Below, one piece after another: positions 54,515 through 61,942 of a stretch of 64,000 nucleotides of DNA. The notes beneath the pieces were generated by a model. That model did not search any database, was not told the origin of the DNA, and saw nothing but the letters and a program-made list of their open reading frames with translations. This DNA is from Planktophila grossartii. Its GTDB lineage: Bacteria > Actinomycetota > Actinomycetes > Nanopelagicales > Nanopelagicaceae. The stretch's first letter is position 1. The number at the start of each line of letters is the position of its first letter. The stretch spans positions 868,001 through 932,000 of the forward strand of contig OZ248345.1 of assembly GCA_965234365.1 (NCBI GenBank), given 5' to 3'. Made by a program: the position numbers and the translations under genes.

Positions 54515-55030
54515 TTAGTTATTGACCAGATCGAGTTCGCGAAGGACTCGAGAGATAATTGTAAAGTTAAATCCCTTACGGGCTAAGAGCGATTGAATAC
54601 GGCGAATCTGAACATCGGGTTCAAGTCGTGACATGGTGTTGTACTTCTTAAAACCCAAATCAAATGCGACGCGGTACTCGGATTCGTCGTCGATGCCATC
54701 GAGCGCTTCATCGATCTGCTCTTGAGCAACGCCCTTCTGACGAAGTTCGCCGGCGATGATTCGCTTCGATAATTTCTTATGCGAATGGCGCGAAGTAGCC
54801 CAAGCGGATGCGAATTCTCGATCATTGACGAGGCCAGTCTCTTGGAGACGGAAGACGACAGCTTGAGCAACATCATCTTCGACGCCACGGGTCTTGAGGT
54901 GAGCGAGAAGCTCGCCCTTACTTTTCGCTCGCGCCACAAGTGCATTGAGTGCAATTGTGTGAGCTACTTCGTAAGGGTCGGAGCCCTCACCACCAGACTT
55001 AGAGGATCTAGGAACCTTTGCAAATTGCAG
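54515..55030 (-). CDS. recX: Regulatory protein RecX
   Basis: An all-helical RecX repeat protein that limits RecA filaments. The visible conserved part is KSKGELLAHLKTRGVEDDVAQAV ... LVNDREFASAWATSRH and KLSKRIIAGELRQKGV. The first standard start, GTG at 54937, cuts off the conserved N-terminal helix; the open frame upstream encodes DPYEVAHTIALNALVARAKSK, which aligns with other RecX N-termini. No ATG, GTG or TTG is available further up. A CTG at 55030, five bases after the recA stop, is the most plausible start (about 171 residues). Confidence 0.85.
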   Translation of the reverse strand: MQFAKVPRSSKSGGEGSDPYEVAHTIALNALVARAKSKGELLAHLKTRGVEDDVAQAVVFRLQETGLVNDREFASAWATSRHSHKKLSKRIIAGELRQKGVAQEQIDEALDGIDDESEYRVAFDLGFKKYNTMSRLEPDVQIRRIQSLLARKGFNFTIISRVLRELDLVNN

Positions 55031-55035
55031 TGAAA

Positions 55036-56127
55036 TTAGAAATCAACCTCTGCTGCTGCTTCATCGATCTCTGCGATTAACGCTGCATCTACCTCGACAG
55101 GTACAAAGCTTGCGCGGATCTTAGATTCGATCTCATTGGCGAGATCTGGATTGTCGATGAGGAATGCGCGTGAATTTTCCTTACCTTGGCCAAGTTGATC
55201 AGCTTCGTAGGTATACCAAGCGCCAGATTTCTTAACGATACCGAGCTCAACGCCCATATCGAGAAGTGAACCTTCGCGAGAGATTCCAACACCGTAGATG
55301 ATGTCGAACTCTGCCTGCTTAAATGGTGGTGCCATCTTATTTTTGACGACCTTGACGCGGGTACGGTTACCGACAGATTCGGTGCCATCCTTCAGCGTTT
55401 CGATGCGACGGATATCGAGGCGAACAGATGCATAGAACTTGAGCGCCTTTCCACCTGTTGTAGTTTCAGGTGAACCGAAGAAGACACCGATCTTTTCGCG
55501 GAGCTGGTTGATAAAGATTGCTGTTGTCTTAGATTGGTGAAGTGCACCGGTGATCTTGCGAAGTGCCTGTGACATCAAACGTGCCTGCAGACCCATATGT
55601 GAATCACCCATCTCGCCTTCGATTTCTGCGCGAGGAACGAGAGCTGCAACAGAGTCAACGACAACGAGATCGAGAGCGCCAGAACGAATCAACATATCCA
55701 TGATCTCGAGCGCTTGTTCGCCGGTATCTGGCTGTGAAACAAGAAGTGCATCGATATCGACGCCGAGCTTCTTTGCATACTCTGCATCGAATGCATGTTC
55801 AGCATCGATAAATGCGCAGATGCCGCCAGCCTTCTGTGCATTTGCAATTGCGTGAAGTGTAAGAGTTGTCTTACCTGAAGATTCAGGTCCATAAATTTCA
55901 ATGATGCGGCCACGTGGGAGGCCACCAATTCCAAGAGCAACATCGAGTGCGACAGAACCGGTTGGAATAACTTCGATTACCTGTGCTTGTCGATCTGACA
56001 TCTTCATTACTGAGCCCTTACCAAACTGTCGTTCGATTTGAGCTAGTGCGGTATCTAACGCCTTCTGGCGATCAGAGACATTCTTATCTTCAGGCTTTGC
56101 TTTTTCTGCAGCCACTGTCTTCTCCAT
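55036..56127 (-). CDS. recA: Recombinase RecA
   Basis: A 363-residue recombinase and SOS co-protease. Walker A is EIYGPESSGKTTLTLH, L1/L2 loops include GDSHMGLQARLMSQALRK and INQLREKIGVFFGSPETTTGGKALKFYASVRLD. An N-terminal stretch of about 20 residues is extra relative to mycobacterial RecA, so a downstream start near KNVSDRQKAL is possible. The SOS box lies 138 bases upstream; recX follows directly. Confidence 0.97.
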   Translation of the reverse strand: MEKTVAAEKAKPEDKNVSDRQKALDTALAQIERQFGKGSVMKMSDRQAQVIEVIPTGSVALDVALGIGGLPRGRIIEIYGPESSGKTTLTLHAIANAQKAGGICAFIDAEHAFDAEYAKKLGVDIDALLVSQPDTGEQALEIMDMLIRSGALDLVVVDSVAALVPRAEIEGEMGDSHMGLQARLMSQALRKITGALHQSKTTAIFINQLREKIGVFFGSPETTTGGKALKFYASVRLDIRRIETLKDGTESVGNRTRVKVVKNKMAPPFKQAEFDIIYGVGISREGSLLDMGVELGIVKKSGAWYTYEADQLGQGKENSRAFLIDNPDLANEIESKIRASFVPVEVDAALIAEIDEAAAEVDF

Positions 56128-56264
56128 TTCATCTCGAACGTCTGCGAGCGCAGCCGTTGGTATTCGGCCCAGAAGGTACGGAAATTCTCTGCGACGGCCC
56201 TCGCGTTATAGAGACGCTGTGGGCGGAGGCTGAGCACCGCTCTGGTTGAACTTGCTAAGAGTAT

Positions 56265-56280
56265 CCGAACATCTGTTCGA
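56265..56280. promoter_or_regulatory. LexA (SOS) box between recA and yaaA
   Basis: CCGAACATCTGTTCGA matches the actinobacterial/Gram-positive SOS box core CGAACN4GTTCG. On the minus strand TACTCT begins directly after it (17-nt spacing from an upstream -35-like position), giving a recA promoter. On the plus strand the box is 24 bases before TAGGGT (56305-56310), the -10 of yaaA. It could control both genes. Confidence 0.8.
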
Positions 56281-56317
56281 AAGGTAGCAGGTGCCACTGA
56301 CAAGTAGGGTGTGTCGC

Positions 56318-56872
56318 GTGCTGATCCTCCTGCCGCCCTCCGAGAAGAAGAGCCAGACGGATAAACCCACCCCGGCCATGAGCGTCTACGCGGGGGTCCT
56401 CTACCAAGCCCTCGACTGGAGCTCGCTCTCGCCTGCCGCCAAGAAGCGTGGCGAGACCGCCCTTGCAATCATCTCTGCCAAGTACGGAGTTGTTCGCCCT
56501 TCGCAGCGGATTGAAAGTTATAAGGAGAAGATAGATAACCAGGCGATGCGCGAACCTGTCGCCGCACTTCTGAATCCCATTAAGACGGGGCTGATTGTCG
56601 ATTGCCGATCTTCAACCTATAAAACTGTCTGGCGCTCCCCGATTGATATCACTGTCGAAGTTCGAGTCTCAACTGTGGTCGAAGGTGTCCGAACCGTTGT
56701 AACCCATATGTCCAAGAAGACTCGTGGCGAAATTGCCCGTTGGTTGCTGCAGAGTCGTTCGATGCCGAAGACTCCTGAAGATCTGTATGCGATTGTCTCC
56801 GAGAAATACCCGTGTGCACTTACACCGTCTGATGGCGTTGACCCGTGGATTCTAGAAGTGATCGCCGTTTAG
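56318..56872 (+). CDS. yaaA: YaaA/UPF0246 family peroxide-stress protein
   Basis: A 184-residue YaaA (DUF328) protein; E. coli YaaA lowers free iron under peroxide stress and binds DNA. VLILLPPSEKKSQ opens it, VYAGVLYQALDWSSLS and ISAKYGVVRPSQRIESYK follow. I used the GTG at 56318 because it gives the family-like M-L-I-L-L start and TAGGGT (56305-56310) lies 7 nt upstream. Its stop abuts the stop of the convergent hydrolase. Confidence 0.82.
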   Translation: MLILLPPSEKKSQTDKPTPAMSVYAGVLYQALDWSSLSPAAKKRGETALAIISAKYGVVRPSQRIESYKEKIDNQAMREPVAALLNPIKTGLIVDCRSSTYKTVWRSPIDITVEVRVSTVVEGVRTVVTHMSKKTRGEIARWLLQSRSMPKTPEDLYAIVSEKYPCALTPSDGVDPWILEVIAV

Positions 56873-57670
56873 CTAAGGGCGAGAAAAGGCTGTGCGCTTA
56901 ATAAAATCGACAGTCAGGTCTGGGTAGTTCCACATAATCACGTGTGCACAGTTATCGACAACAATCCATCGTGAATGTCGAGGCGCTACTTCTCGCTCTT
57001 GCGCACGAGGGTGTGGAAGCGTTAAATCGTAATCACCAAAGACGATAGATACCGGAATCTCTTCAGAGATTGCCGAGTTAAATTTTTGGAAACGAATCGC
57101 TCGCCACATCGGCATATAACCAATTGAGCGGGCCATCGCAAGAACGGAATCTTTGCAGGATTCAAAAGAGAGTTCGCGCCAGAGATGGGTAATCTTCTTA
57201 TAGCCCAGCGCCTTGAGCGGAGGTAAGTGATATGCAAGACGTAAGAAGTACTGTGAAATCTTTGCAAGGATGCGCGCCAATAAACTTGGTGGAAGTTTCT
57301 GTGTTGGGCCTTCATGCCATAAACCTGCTGGGGCAAGCGCAGTCACGCTCTTTACCCGATCTGGATACTGCGCAGCTAATTCAAGTGCAATCCACCCACC
57401 GAGAGAGTTTCCGGCAACATGGAATTCGCGAACTCCATGAACTTTCTCCATCGCTGTCACAATCGCGTGAGCCAGTGAGCGCGGATCAAGGGGTTCATCA
57501 TCTAAAGGCGCACTGCCATGACCCGGAAGATCAACTGGATAGATAGTGAATGTATCTTCGAGTCCTGCATGCAAGGTCTTCCAAATATTTCCTGCAGAAC
57601 CTAAGCCATGGACAAGTACGAGTGCAGGAAGATTTGGGGTGCGCGCAAAGACTTCAGAGGTAACGGGCAT
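56873..57670 (-). CDS. Alpha/beta hydrolase
   Basis: A 265-residue alpha/beta-hydrolase. LVLVHGLGSAGNIWK holds the oxyanion region, the nucleophile elbow is VAGNSLGGWIALELA, a candidate acid is in VFGDYDLTLPH, and the His in VDNCAHVIMWNYP. Substrate is unknown; it resembles small esterases. The ATG at 57670, two bases after the DUF3046 stop, is preferred over the ATG at 57706 that overlaps that gene. Overlap and spacing suggest expression with DUF3046. Confidence 0.87.
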   Translation of the reverse strand: MPVTSEVFARTPNLPALVLVHGLGSAGNIWKTLHAGLEDTFTIYPVDLPGHGSAPLDDEPLDPRSLAHAIVTAMEKVHGVREFHVAGNSLGGWIALELAAQYPDRVKSVTALAPAGLWHEGPTQKLPPSLLARILAKISQYFLRLAYHLPPLKALGYKKITHLWRELSFESCKDSVLAMARSIGYMPMWRAIRFQKFNSAISEEIPVSIVFGDYDLTLPHPRAQEREVAPRHSRWIVVDNCAHVIMWNYPDLTVDFIKRTAFSRP

Positions 57671-57672
57671 TA

Positions 57673-57873
57673 TTAATAGCGGTACTTCTGGGTCTCGGTC
57701 GGACATTGCTTACAAACTGCTCGCCAAATTTCATCAGCTTCACGTCCTGCAGTGAGCGCTTCATTGACGGTCATCGAACCTAGTTCGCTAATTGCAATAT
57801 CTTGCGAAAAAGATGGCGCCCAGGCATCACCAAACGAGAGCACGATTCTTTCGCGCAAATCCGAGATACGCAT
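57673..57873 (-). CDS. DUF3046 family protein
   Basis: A 66-residue DUF3046 protein, an actinobacterial family almost always near recA/recX. The body RISDLRERIVLSFGDAWAPSFSQD, the middle SELGSMTVNEALTAG and the ending DEIWRAVCKQ fit the family. Function is unknown. It follows the TetR gene by 4 nt. Confidence 0.9.
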   Translation of the reverse strand: MRISDLRERIVLSFGDAWAPSFSQDIAISELGSMTVNEALTAGREADEIWRAVCKQCPTETQKYRY

Positions 57874-57877
57874 GCGA

Positions 57878-58381
57878 TTAAAAGAGCGTGCGCTCTACAA
57901 GAAGTTCAGCTTGTTCGCGAGATTGCTTGGGTGTGCTGGGTTGCATGACCTGCCCCAGTAACCAGCGCATTGCAAGTCCTGTGCCCGCCTCAGATTTAGT
58001 CGCTTCATAGAGACATGTAGCAAGAACTAAGTAGAGGGGATTCTCAGCATGGGACATGATGGCAATCAAGAGTTGGGCATCATGCTGACGCATTGCTGCA
58101 AGTGCGGGATCTGCAGAAATTACCTTGGAAAGAGTTTCGAGAGCATCAGCTGGAGTTCCAGCTCGTTGAGCAAGATCGACTAATTTTTCTACTTCGAGAG
58201 TAACGAGTGCTTCGAGAACTGCGTTCTTATCTCGGTAGTGGTTATAGAGAGTTGCGCGCGAGACTTCAGATGCATCAGCAATATCAATCATTGAAATATT
58301 GGAAACTCCATGAAGAGCAATAAGAGATTTTGTTCCCTCGAGAATTGCGCTCTCGGTACGACGATGAATTCCGCCTTGCAA
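57878..58381 (-). CDS. TetR-family transcriptional regulator
   Basis: A repressor-type regulator with an N-terminal helix-turn-helix (ILEGTKSLIALHGVSNISMIDIADASEVSRATLYNHYRDKNAVLEAL) and an all-helical ligand domain of unknown effector. The start is unsure: the TTG at 58381, just after the clgR stop, gives 167 residues and avoids overlap; codons at 58402, 58426 and 58447 are in frame but lie inside clgR. It sits between clgR and DUF3046. Confidence 0.8.
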   Translation of the reverse strand: MQGGIHRRTESAILEGTKSLIALHGVSNISMIDIADASEVSRATLYNHYRDKNAVLEALVTLEVEKLVDLAQRAGTPADALETLSKVISADPALAAMRQHDAQLLIAIMSHAENPLYLVLATCLYEATKSEAGTGLAMRWLLGQVMQPSTPKQSREQAELLVERTLF

Positions 58382-58388
58382 GGCGTAC

Positions 58389-58655
58389 TTAGGCTGCGTC
58401 GACAACGGAGAGCTTTGCGCTTTCACGAGATTTAAGTTCGTGTGCAACGCCTGTCATCACTGACGAGAGTGTGAGTCCGAGCGCTTCGCAGATTGCATTG
58501 AGGAGTTCTGAAGATGCTTCCTTCTGACCGCGTTCTACTTCAGAGAGATAACCGAGAGAGACGCGTGCTTCGCGAGCAACATCGCGCAGTGTGCGAGATT
58601 GGGAGGTGCGTGCATCACGAAGTGTGTGACCAACTGCTTCACGCAATAACGTCAT
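58389..58655 (-). CDS. clgR: ClgR-type helix-turn-helix regulator
   Basis: An 88-residue XRE/Cro-type regulator: LREAVGHTLRDARTSQSRTLRDVAREARVSLGYLSEVERGQKEASSEL, with the HTH around residues 20-50 and a short acidic tail. The sequence and the position downstream of cinA match ClgR, the actinobacterial activator of clp protease and recX-type stress genes. The ATG at 58655 has AGGAG eight bases upstream; the long open frame to 58970 runs through cinA and is not the gene. Confidence 0.9.
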   Translation of the reverse strand: MTLLREAVGHTLRDARTSQSRTLRDVAREARVSLGYLSEVERGQKEASSELLNAICEALGLTLSSVMTGVAHELKSRESAKLSVVDAA

Positions 58656-58683
58656 CAGACATCTCCTCTCTTTCTGCGGTGTA

Positions 58684-59154
58684 TTAGCTAAGGATACGGG
58701 CAAAGGTGCCCAACGCGCTGGATATAGCGCCCTGTCGCACGCCATCGCGACCGCTATCGAGGGTGAGTTGAAGGGTTTGGCAGGTTGGTCCGCAGATTGC
58801 GATCCAGACCGTGCCCTCGCGAATCCCCATGTAATCGCCGGGGCCAGCAATTCCCGTCGTTGCGATTGCCCACGTTGTGCCCAACTTTTCCATTGCTCCC
58901 TGCGCCATTTCGAGGGCAACTTCTTCACTGACAACTGTGTGCTCATCGATTGTGGATTTCTGCACTCCAAGAAAATTAATCTTTACATCAGAGGTGTAGG
59001 CAATTACTCCCCCGATAAATACTTCAGATGCTCCGGGAACTTGAGTAAGAGCATGTCCGAGGCCACCGCCGGTGAGTGATTCTGCAACTGAAACGGTTTC
59101 ACCACGGGATCTCAATTTCTGAATAATTGATTGAGCGTGAGCTTTAGACGGCAT
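58684..59154 (-). CDS. cinA: CinA C-terminal domain protein (PncC-like nicotinamide-nucleotide amidase)
   Basis: A 156-residue protein equal to the C-terminal amidase domain of CinA, which hydrolyses nicotinamide mononucleotide. VAESLTGGGLGHALTQVPGASEVFIGGVIAYTSDVKINFLGV and ATTGIAGPGDYMG are family hallmarks with the catalytic Ser. The N-terminal molybdopterin-like domain is absent, as in many actinobacteria. TAGATT (59161-59166, minus strand) lies 6 nt before the ATG and includes the pgsA stop. Confidence 0.93.
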   Translation of the reverse strand: MPSKAHAQSIIQKLRSRGETVSVAESLTGGGLGHALTQVPGASEVFIGGVIAYTSDVKINFLGVQKSTIDEHTVVSEEVALEMAQGAMEKLGTTWAIATTGIAGPGDYMGIREGTVWIAICGPTCQTLQLTLDSGRDGVRQGAISSALGTFARILS

Positions 59155-59163
59155 TCGGTAAAT

Positions 59164-59706
59164 CTACCGCCTTGTATACCAAGAGCGTAAGTAGTCATAT
59201 GCAGAAGTTATTGTCAGGATGATTGCGACGCTGATGAAACCGTACTTAAACCAATCTAGCCAGGTCGGAAGCGGCAAGATAAAGAATCCCACGCCAAAAT
59301 TCTGGGTCAGCGTCTTGATCTTTCCGCCCTTACTTGCAGGTATGACCCCATTCTTAATGACAAGAAGTCTGAAGAGAGTAATGCCGATTTCGCGAGCGAG
59401 GATCAGAATTGTGATCCACCACGGAAAACGATCGAGTATGGAGAGTGAAATCATCGCCGCTCCGATGAGCGCCTTATCGGCTACAGGATCGAGAAAAGTT
59501 CCAAGTGGAGTGATTCGATTTGAATGGCGAGCCCAACGTCCATCAACGATATCTGTCATACCGAGTGTAAAGAAGATTGCATAAGAGATGAGTTGAAAGG
59601 TTGAGTTATCTCCACCGTCGTAGAAGAGCGTGTACACGCCAGTTGGAATTAGAAGAATTCGAGTAAGAGTAAGGGTATTCGGAGTAATAAATGGTGGAAC
59701 CTTCAT
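59164..59706 (-). CDS. pgsA: CDP-diacylglycerol--glycerol-3-phosphate 3-phosphatidyltransferase
   Basis: A 180-residue membrane enzyme making phosphatidylglycerol phosphate. The CDP-alcohol phosphotransferase motif is DIVDGRWARHSNRITPLG then FLDPVADKAL, with its four Asp. About five hydrophobic helices are seen. It overlaps rimO by 4 nt, so it is coupled to it. Confidence 0.95.
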   Translation of the reverse strand: MKVPPFITPNTLTLTRILLIPTGVYTLFYDGGDNSTFQLISYAIFFTLGMTDIVDGRWARHSNRITPLGTFLDPVADKALIGAAMISLSILDRFPWWITILILAREIGITLFRLLVIKNGVIPASKGGKIKTLTQNFGVGFFILPLPTWLDWFKYGFISVAIILTITSAYDYLRSWYTRR

Positions 59707-61085
59707 CGAACTTCTGCCACCAAATCTGCGCCCATGGAATCAACAACCACGGCATCAATATATTGCCCCACCTTAAAATCTGTGCCGATAAAGGTTGTTG
59801 TTCCATCTACTTCAGGTCCCTGATGTGCAGCGCGACCTTCTTGTAGCTCTGCATCTTCGATCAGTACGCGTACTGATTCGCCGATACGTGCTTGGGCGCG
59901 TAGTGAGACCATTTCATCAGCAAGGGATGAGAGCGCTTCGACGCGTTCGCGAATTACTTCGTCAGCAACCTTGTCGCTGAGATCGAGGGCTTCTGTATTG
60001 TCTTCATCGGAGTAACCAAAGATTCCAACCGCATCGAGCTTTGCTGCAGTAATGAAATCAGCAAGGTCGTTGTAATCTGCCTCGGTCTCGCCCGGGAATC
60101 CAACAATAAAGTTAGAGCGAATACCAGCTTCAGGAGAGAGCGCACGGATTTGGGTGATCAGGTGAAGGAATTTTTCAGAGTCGCCGAAGCGGCGCATACG
60201 TCGTAAAACGGTGGGGCTTGTATGTTGAAATGAAAGGTCGAAGTAAGGTGCGACTTTATCTGTCTCAATCATCGATTGAAGGAGTGAAGGGCGCATCTCT
60301 GCGGGCTGAAGGTACGAGAGACGGACCCGTTCGACGCCAGGAATTTCAGTGAATTCGTGGAGGATTTTCTCCATCAACTTGAGATCGCCTAGATCTTTTC
60401 CATAGGACGTTGTGTTTTCGCTGACCAAGAAGAGCTCGCTGACCCCGTTTTGGGCAAGCCATGTCGCCTCTTGGAGAATTTCAGTGGGACGTCGTGAGAT
60501 AAATGAGCCGCGGAAGTATGGGATGGCGCAGAAAGAACAACGTCTATCGCAACCAGATGCGATTTTTAGAGGTGCCCAAGGAGCGTTACCTAGTCGCTTA
60601 CGAAAGAGTGAACCACCGGCACCTACTGAGGATGCATAGCTCTCATCACGCGCTGCAGCTCGCTCAACGGGTGCAATAGGCAGAAGTGCGCGACGATCGC
60701 GAGGAACATGTGGAGTGTGTGCATTGCCGCTGACAATCGATTGAAGTCTGGCAGAAATATCTTGGTAATCATCGAAGCCAAGAATTGCATCTGCTTCTGG
60801 AAGCGCCTCGGCTAACTCTTTTCCGTAGCGTTCAGCCATACATCCCACTGCTACAACTGCACGCGTAGTTCCGTGGCCTTTGAGTGAATTTGCTTCAAGG
60901 AGCGCATCGACGGAGTCTTTCTTCGCTGATTCAATAAATCCGCAAGTATTAACAACAGCAACTTCTGCTGACTCAACATCTTCTACGAGTGTCCACCCAT
61001 CAGCTGCGAGTCGTCCTGCGAGTTCTTCTGAGTCGACTTCATTACGTGCACAGCCCATAGTGACAATGGCGACGGTGCGAGACAT
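59703..61085 (-). CDS. rimO: Ribosomal protein S12 methylthiotransferase RimO
   Basis: A 460-residue radical-SAM enzyme that methylthiolates S12. N-terminal MTTase cysteines are in VTMGCARNEVDSE, NTCGFIE and GCMAERYG; CX3CX2C is ASGCDRRCSFCAIPYFRG near residue 180; a C-terminal TRAM domain follows. An insert of about 25 residues after the first domain (PVERAAARDESYASS) is family-typical. The ATG at 61085 is fixed by TAGCAT (61093-61098, minus strand) 7 nt upstream, overlapping the end of the RodZ-like gene. Confidence 0.96.
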   Translation of the reverse strand: MSRTVAIVTMGCARNEVDSEELAGRLAADGWTLVEDVESAEVAVVNTCGFIESAKKDSVDALLEANSLKGHGTTRAVVAVGCMAERYGKELAEALPEADAILGFDDYQDISARLQSIVSGNAHTPHVPRDRRALLPIAPVERAAARDESYASSVGAGGSLFRKRLGNAPWAPLKIASGCDRRCSFCAIPYFRGSFISRRPTEILQEATWLAQNGVSELFLVSENTTSYGKDLGDLKLMEKILHEFTEIPGVERVRLSYLQPAEMRPSLLQSMIETDKVAPYFDLSFQHTSPTVLRRMRRFGDSEKFLHLITQIRALSPEAGIRSNFIVGFPGETEADYNDLADFITAAKLDAVGIFGYSDEDNTEALDLSDKVADEVIRERVEALSSLADEMVSLRAQARIGESVRVLIEDAELQEGRAAHQGPEVDGTTTFIGTDFKVGQYIDAVVVDSMGADLVAEVR

Positions 61086-61095
61086 GAGGGTGATG

Positions 61096-61818
61096 CTATC
61101 GGAAGGTGCGACGAACCTCTTCATTTTGGCCACCCAATGGCGCTAAAGCTTTGCCATTAAGTGTCAGATCGAGACCTGCTGGGTTGCTTAAGTAAATACT
61201 GATTGCAGTCGTACCTTTAAATGACTTGCTCTCACCTTGAAACATTGAACCCTTCGAGACATGCTCGCCATCCACCACGATATCGATATATGAATTGCCG
61301 CGTACCGCAGCGATTTTCAGAGAGATCGGGCCACTCTGTGGAGTCGTTGTAGCAATCGCTTCAGCGGGCGCTGATGGTGATGCGTTCTCGCTAGCAACGA
61401 CAGTAGAAGGTTTTGGTGACGGAGAAAGTTCTGAACCTTGATTTGAAATTACTATCTGAACAATTCCGATAACGAGAAGTACAGAGAGCGAAACTCCTGC
61501 TGGAACTTTCCATGAGATCTTCTTAGCCTCACGCGGAACTTGCATGACGTTATTTTCAGCAAGGAGATCTTGAATCGCACGATGCTCCGTTGAATGTTCT
61601 TCGTTATAGAGATCGATAAATATTTGTGGATCTATTCCTACTTTGGCAGCAATATTGCGCAGGTGCCCACGGGCATAGGTATCTCCGCCGCAATGTGCAA
61701 AATTATTACTTTCCATCTCTGTAAGAAGGCCGATGCGGATACTTGTTGACTCAGATAACGATTCAACGCTAATGCGCGCAGCTTCGCGAGCATCACGAAT
61801 CGTGCTTCCGAGAGTCAT
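61096..61818 (-). CDS. RodZ-like helix-turn-helix membrane protein with DUF4115
   Basis: A 240-residue single-pass protein: an N-terminal Cro-type helix-turn-helix (TLGSTIRDAREAARISVESLSESTSIR), a transmembrane helix near residue 110 (VSLSVLLVIGIVQIVI), a Ser/Pro linker and a C-terminal beta domain ending FLSNPAGLDLTLNGKALAPLG-like. RodZ links MreB to the cell wall in rods; in actinobacteria the same architecture occurs next to ftsK and rimO with unknown role. AAGG precedes the ATG. Confidence 0.83.
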   Translation of the reverse strand: MTLGSTIRDAREAARISVESLSESTSIRIGLLTEMESNNFAHCGGDTYARGHLRNIAAKVGIDPQIFIDLYNEEHSTEHRAIQDLLAENNVMQVPREAKKISWKVPAGVSLSVLLVIGIVQIVISNQGSELSPSPKPSTVVASENASPSAPAEAIATTTPQSGPISLKIAAVRGNSYIDIVVDGEHVSKGSMFQGESKSFKGTTAISIYLSNPAGLDLTLNGKALAPLGGQNEEVRRTFR

Positions 61819-61942
61819 TATCTGCCGCCTTGCTATGGGGAACTAAGTTGCTAATTCTAACTTTAGAGGGAAGGGTGAGTAATAGGAAGTCTCCCTTATT
61901 CGTCGAAATCACCCCTCAATTACACCCAGCGTTTAGCGGGAA

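Noticed and set aside
55983..56249. 88-codon plus-strand frame ending GPRVIETLWAEAEHRSG in the recA leader
   Set aside because: It looks somewhat protein-like at its end, but most of it is antisense to recA, no ribosome site is present and no family is recognised.
56055..56468. 137-codon minus-strand open frame across the recA leader and yaaA
   Set aside because: Arg/Ser-rich translation, antisense to yaaA and crossing the SOS box. It is an antisense shadow and not a gene.
58656..58970. N-terminal extension of the clgR frame through cinA
   Set aside because: The strong AGGAG-ATG at 58655 and the family length of ClgR show the gene starts there; the upstream part is the antisense-frame readout of cinA.
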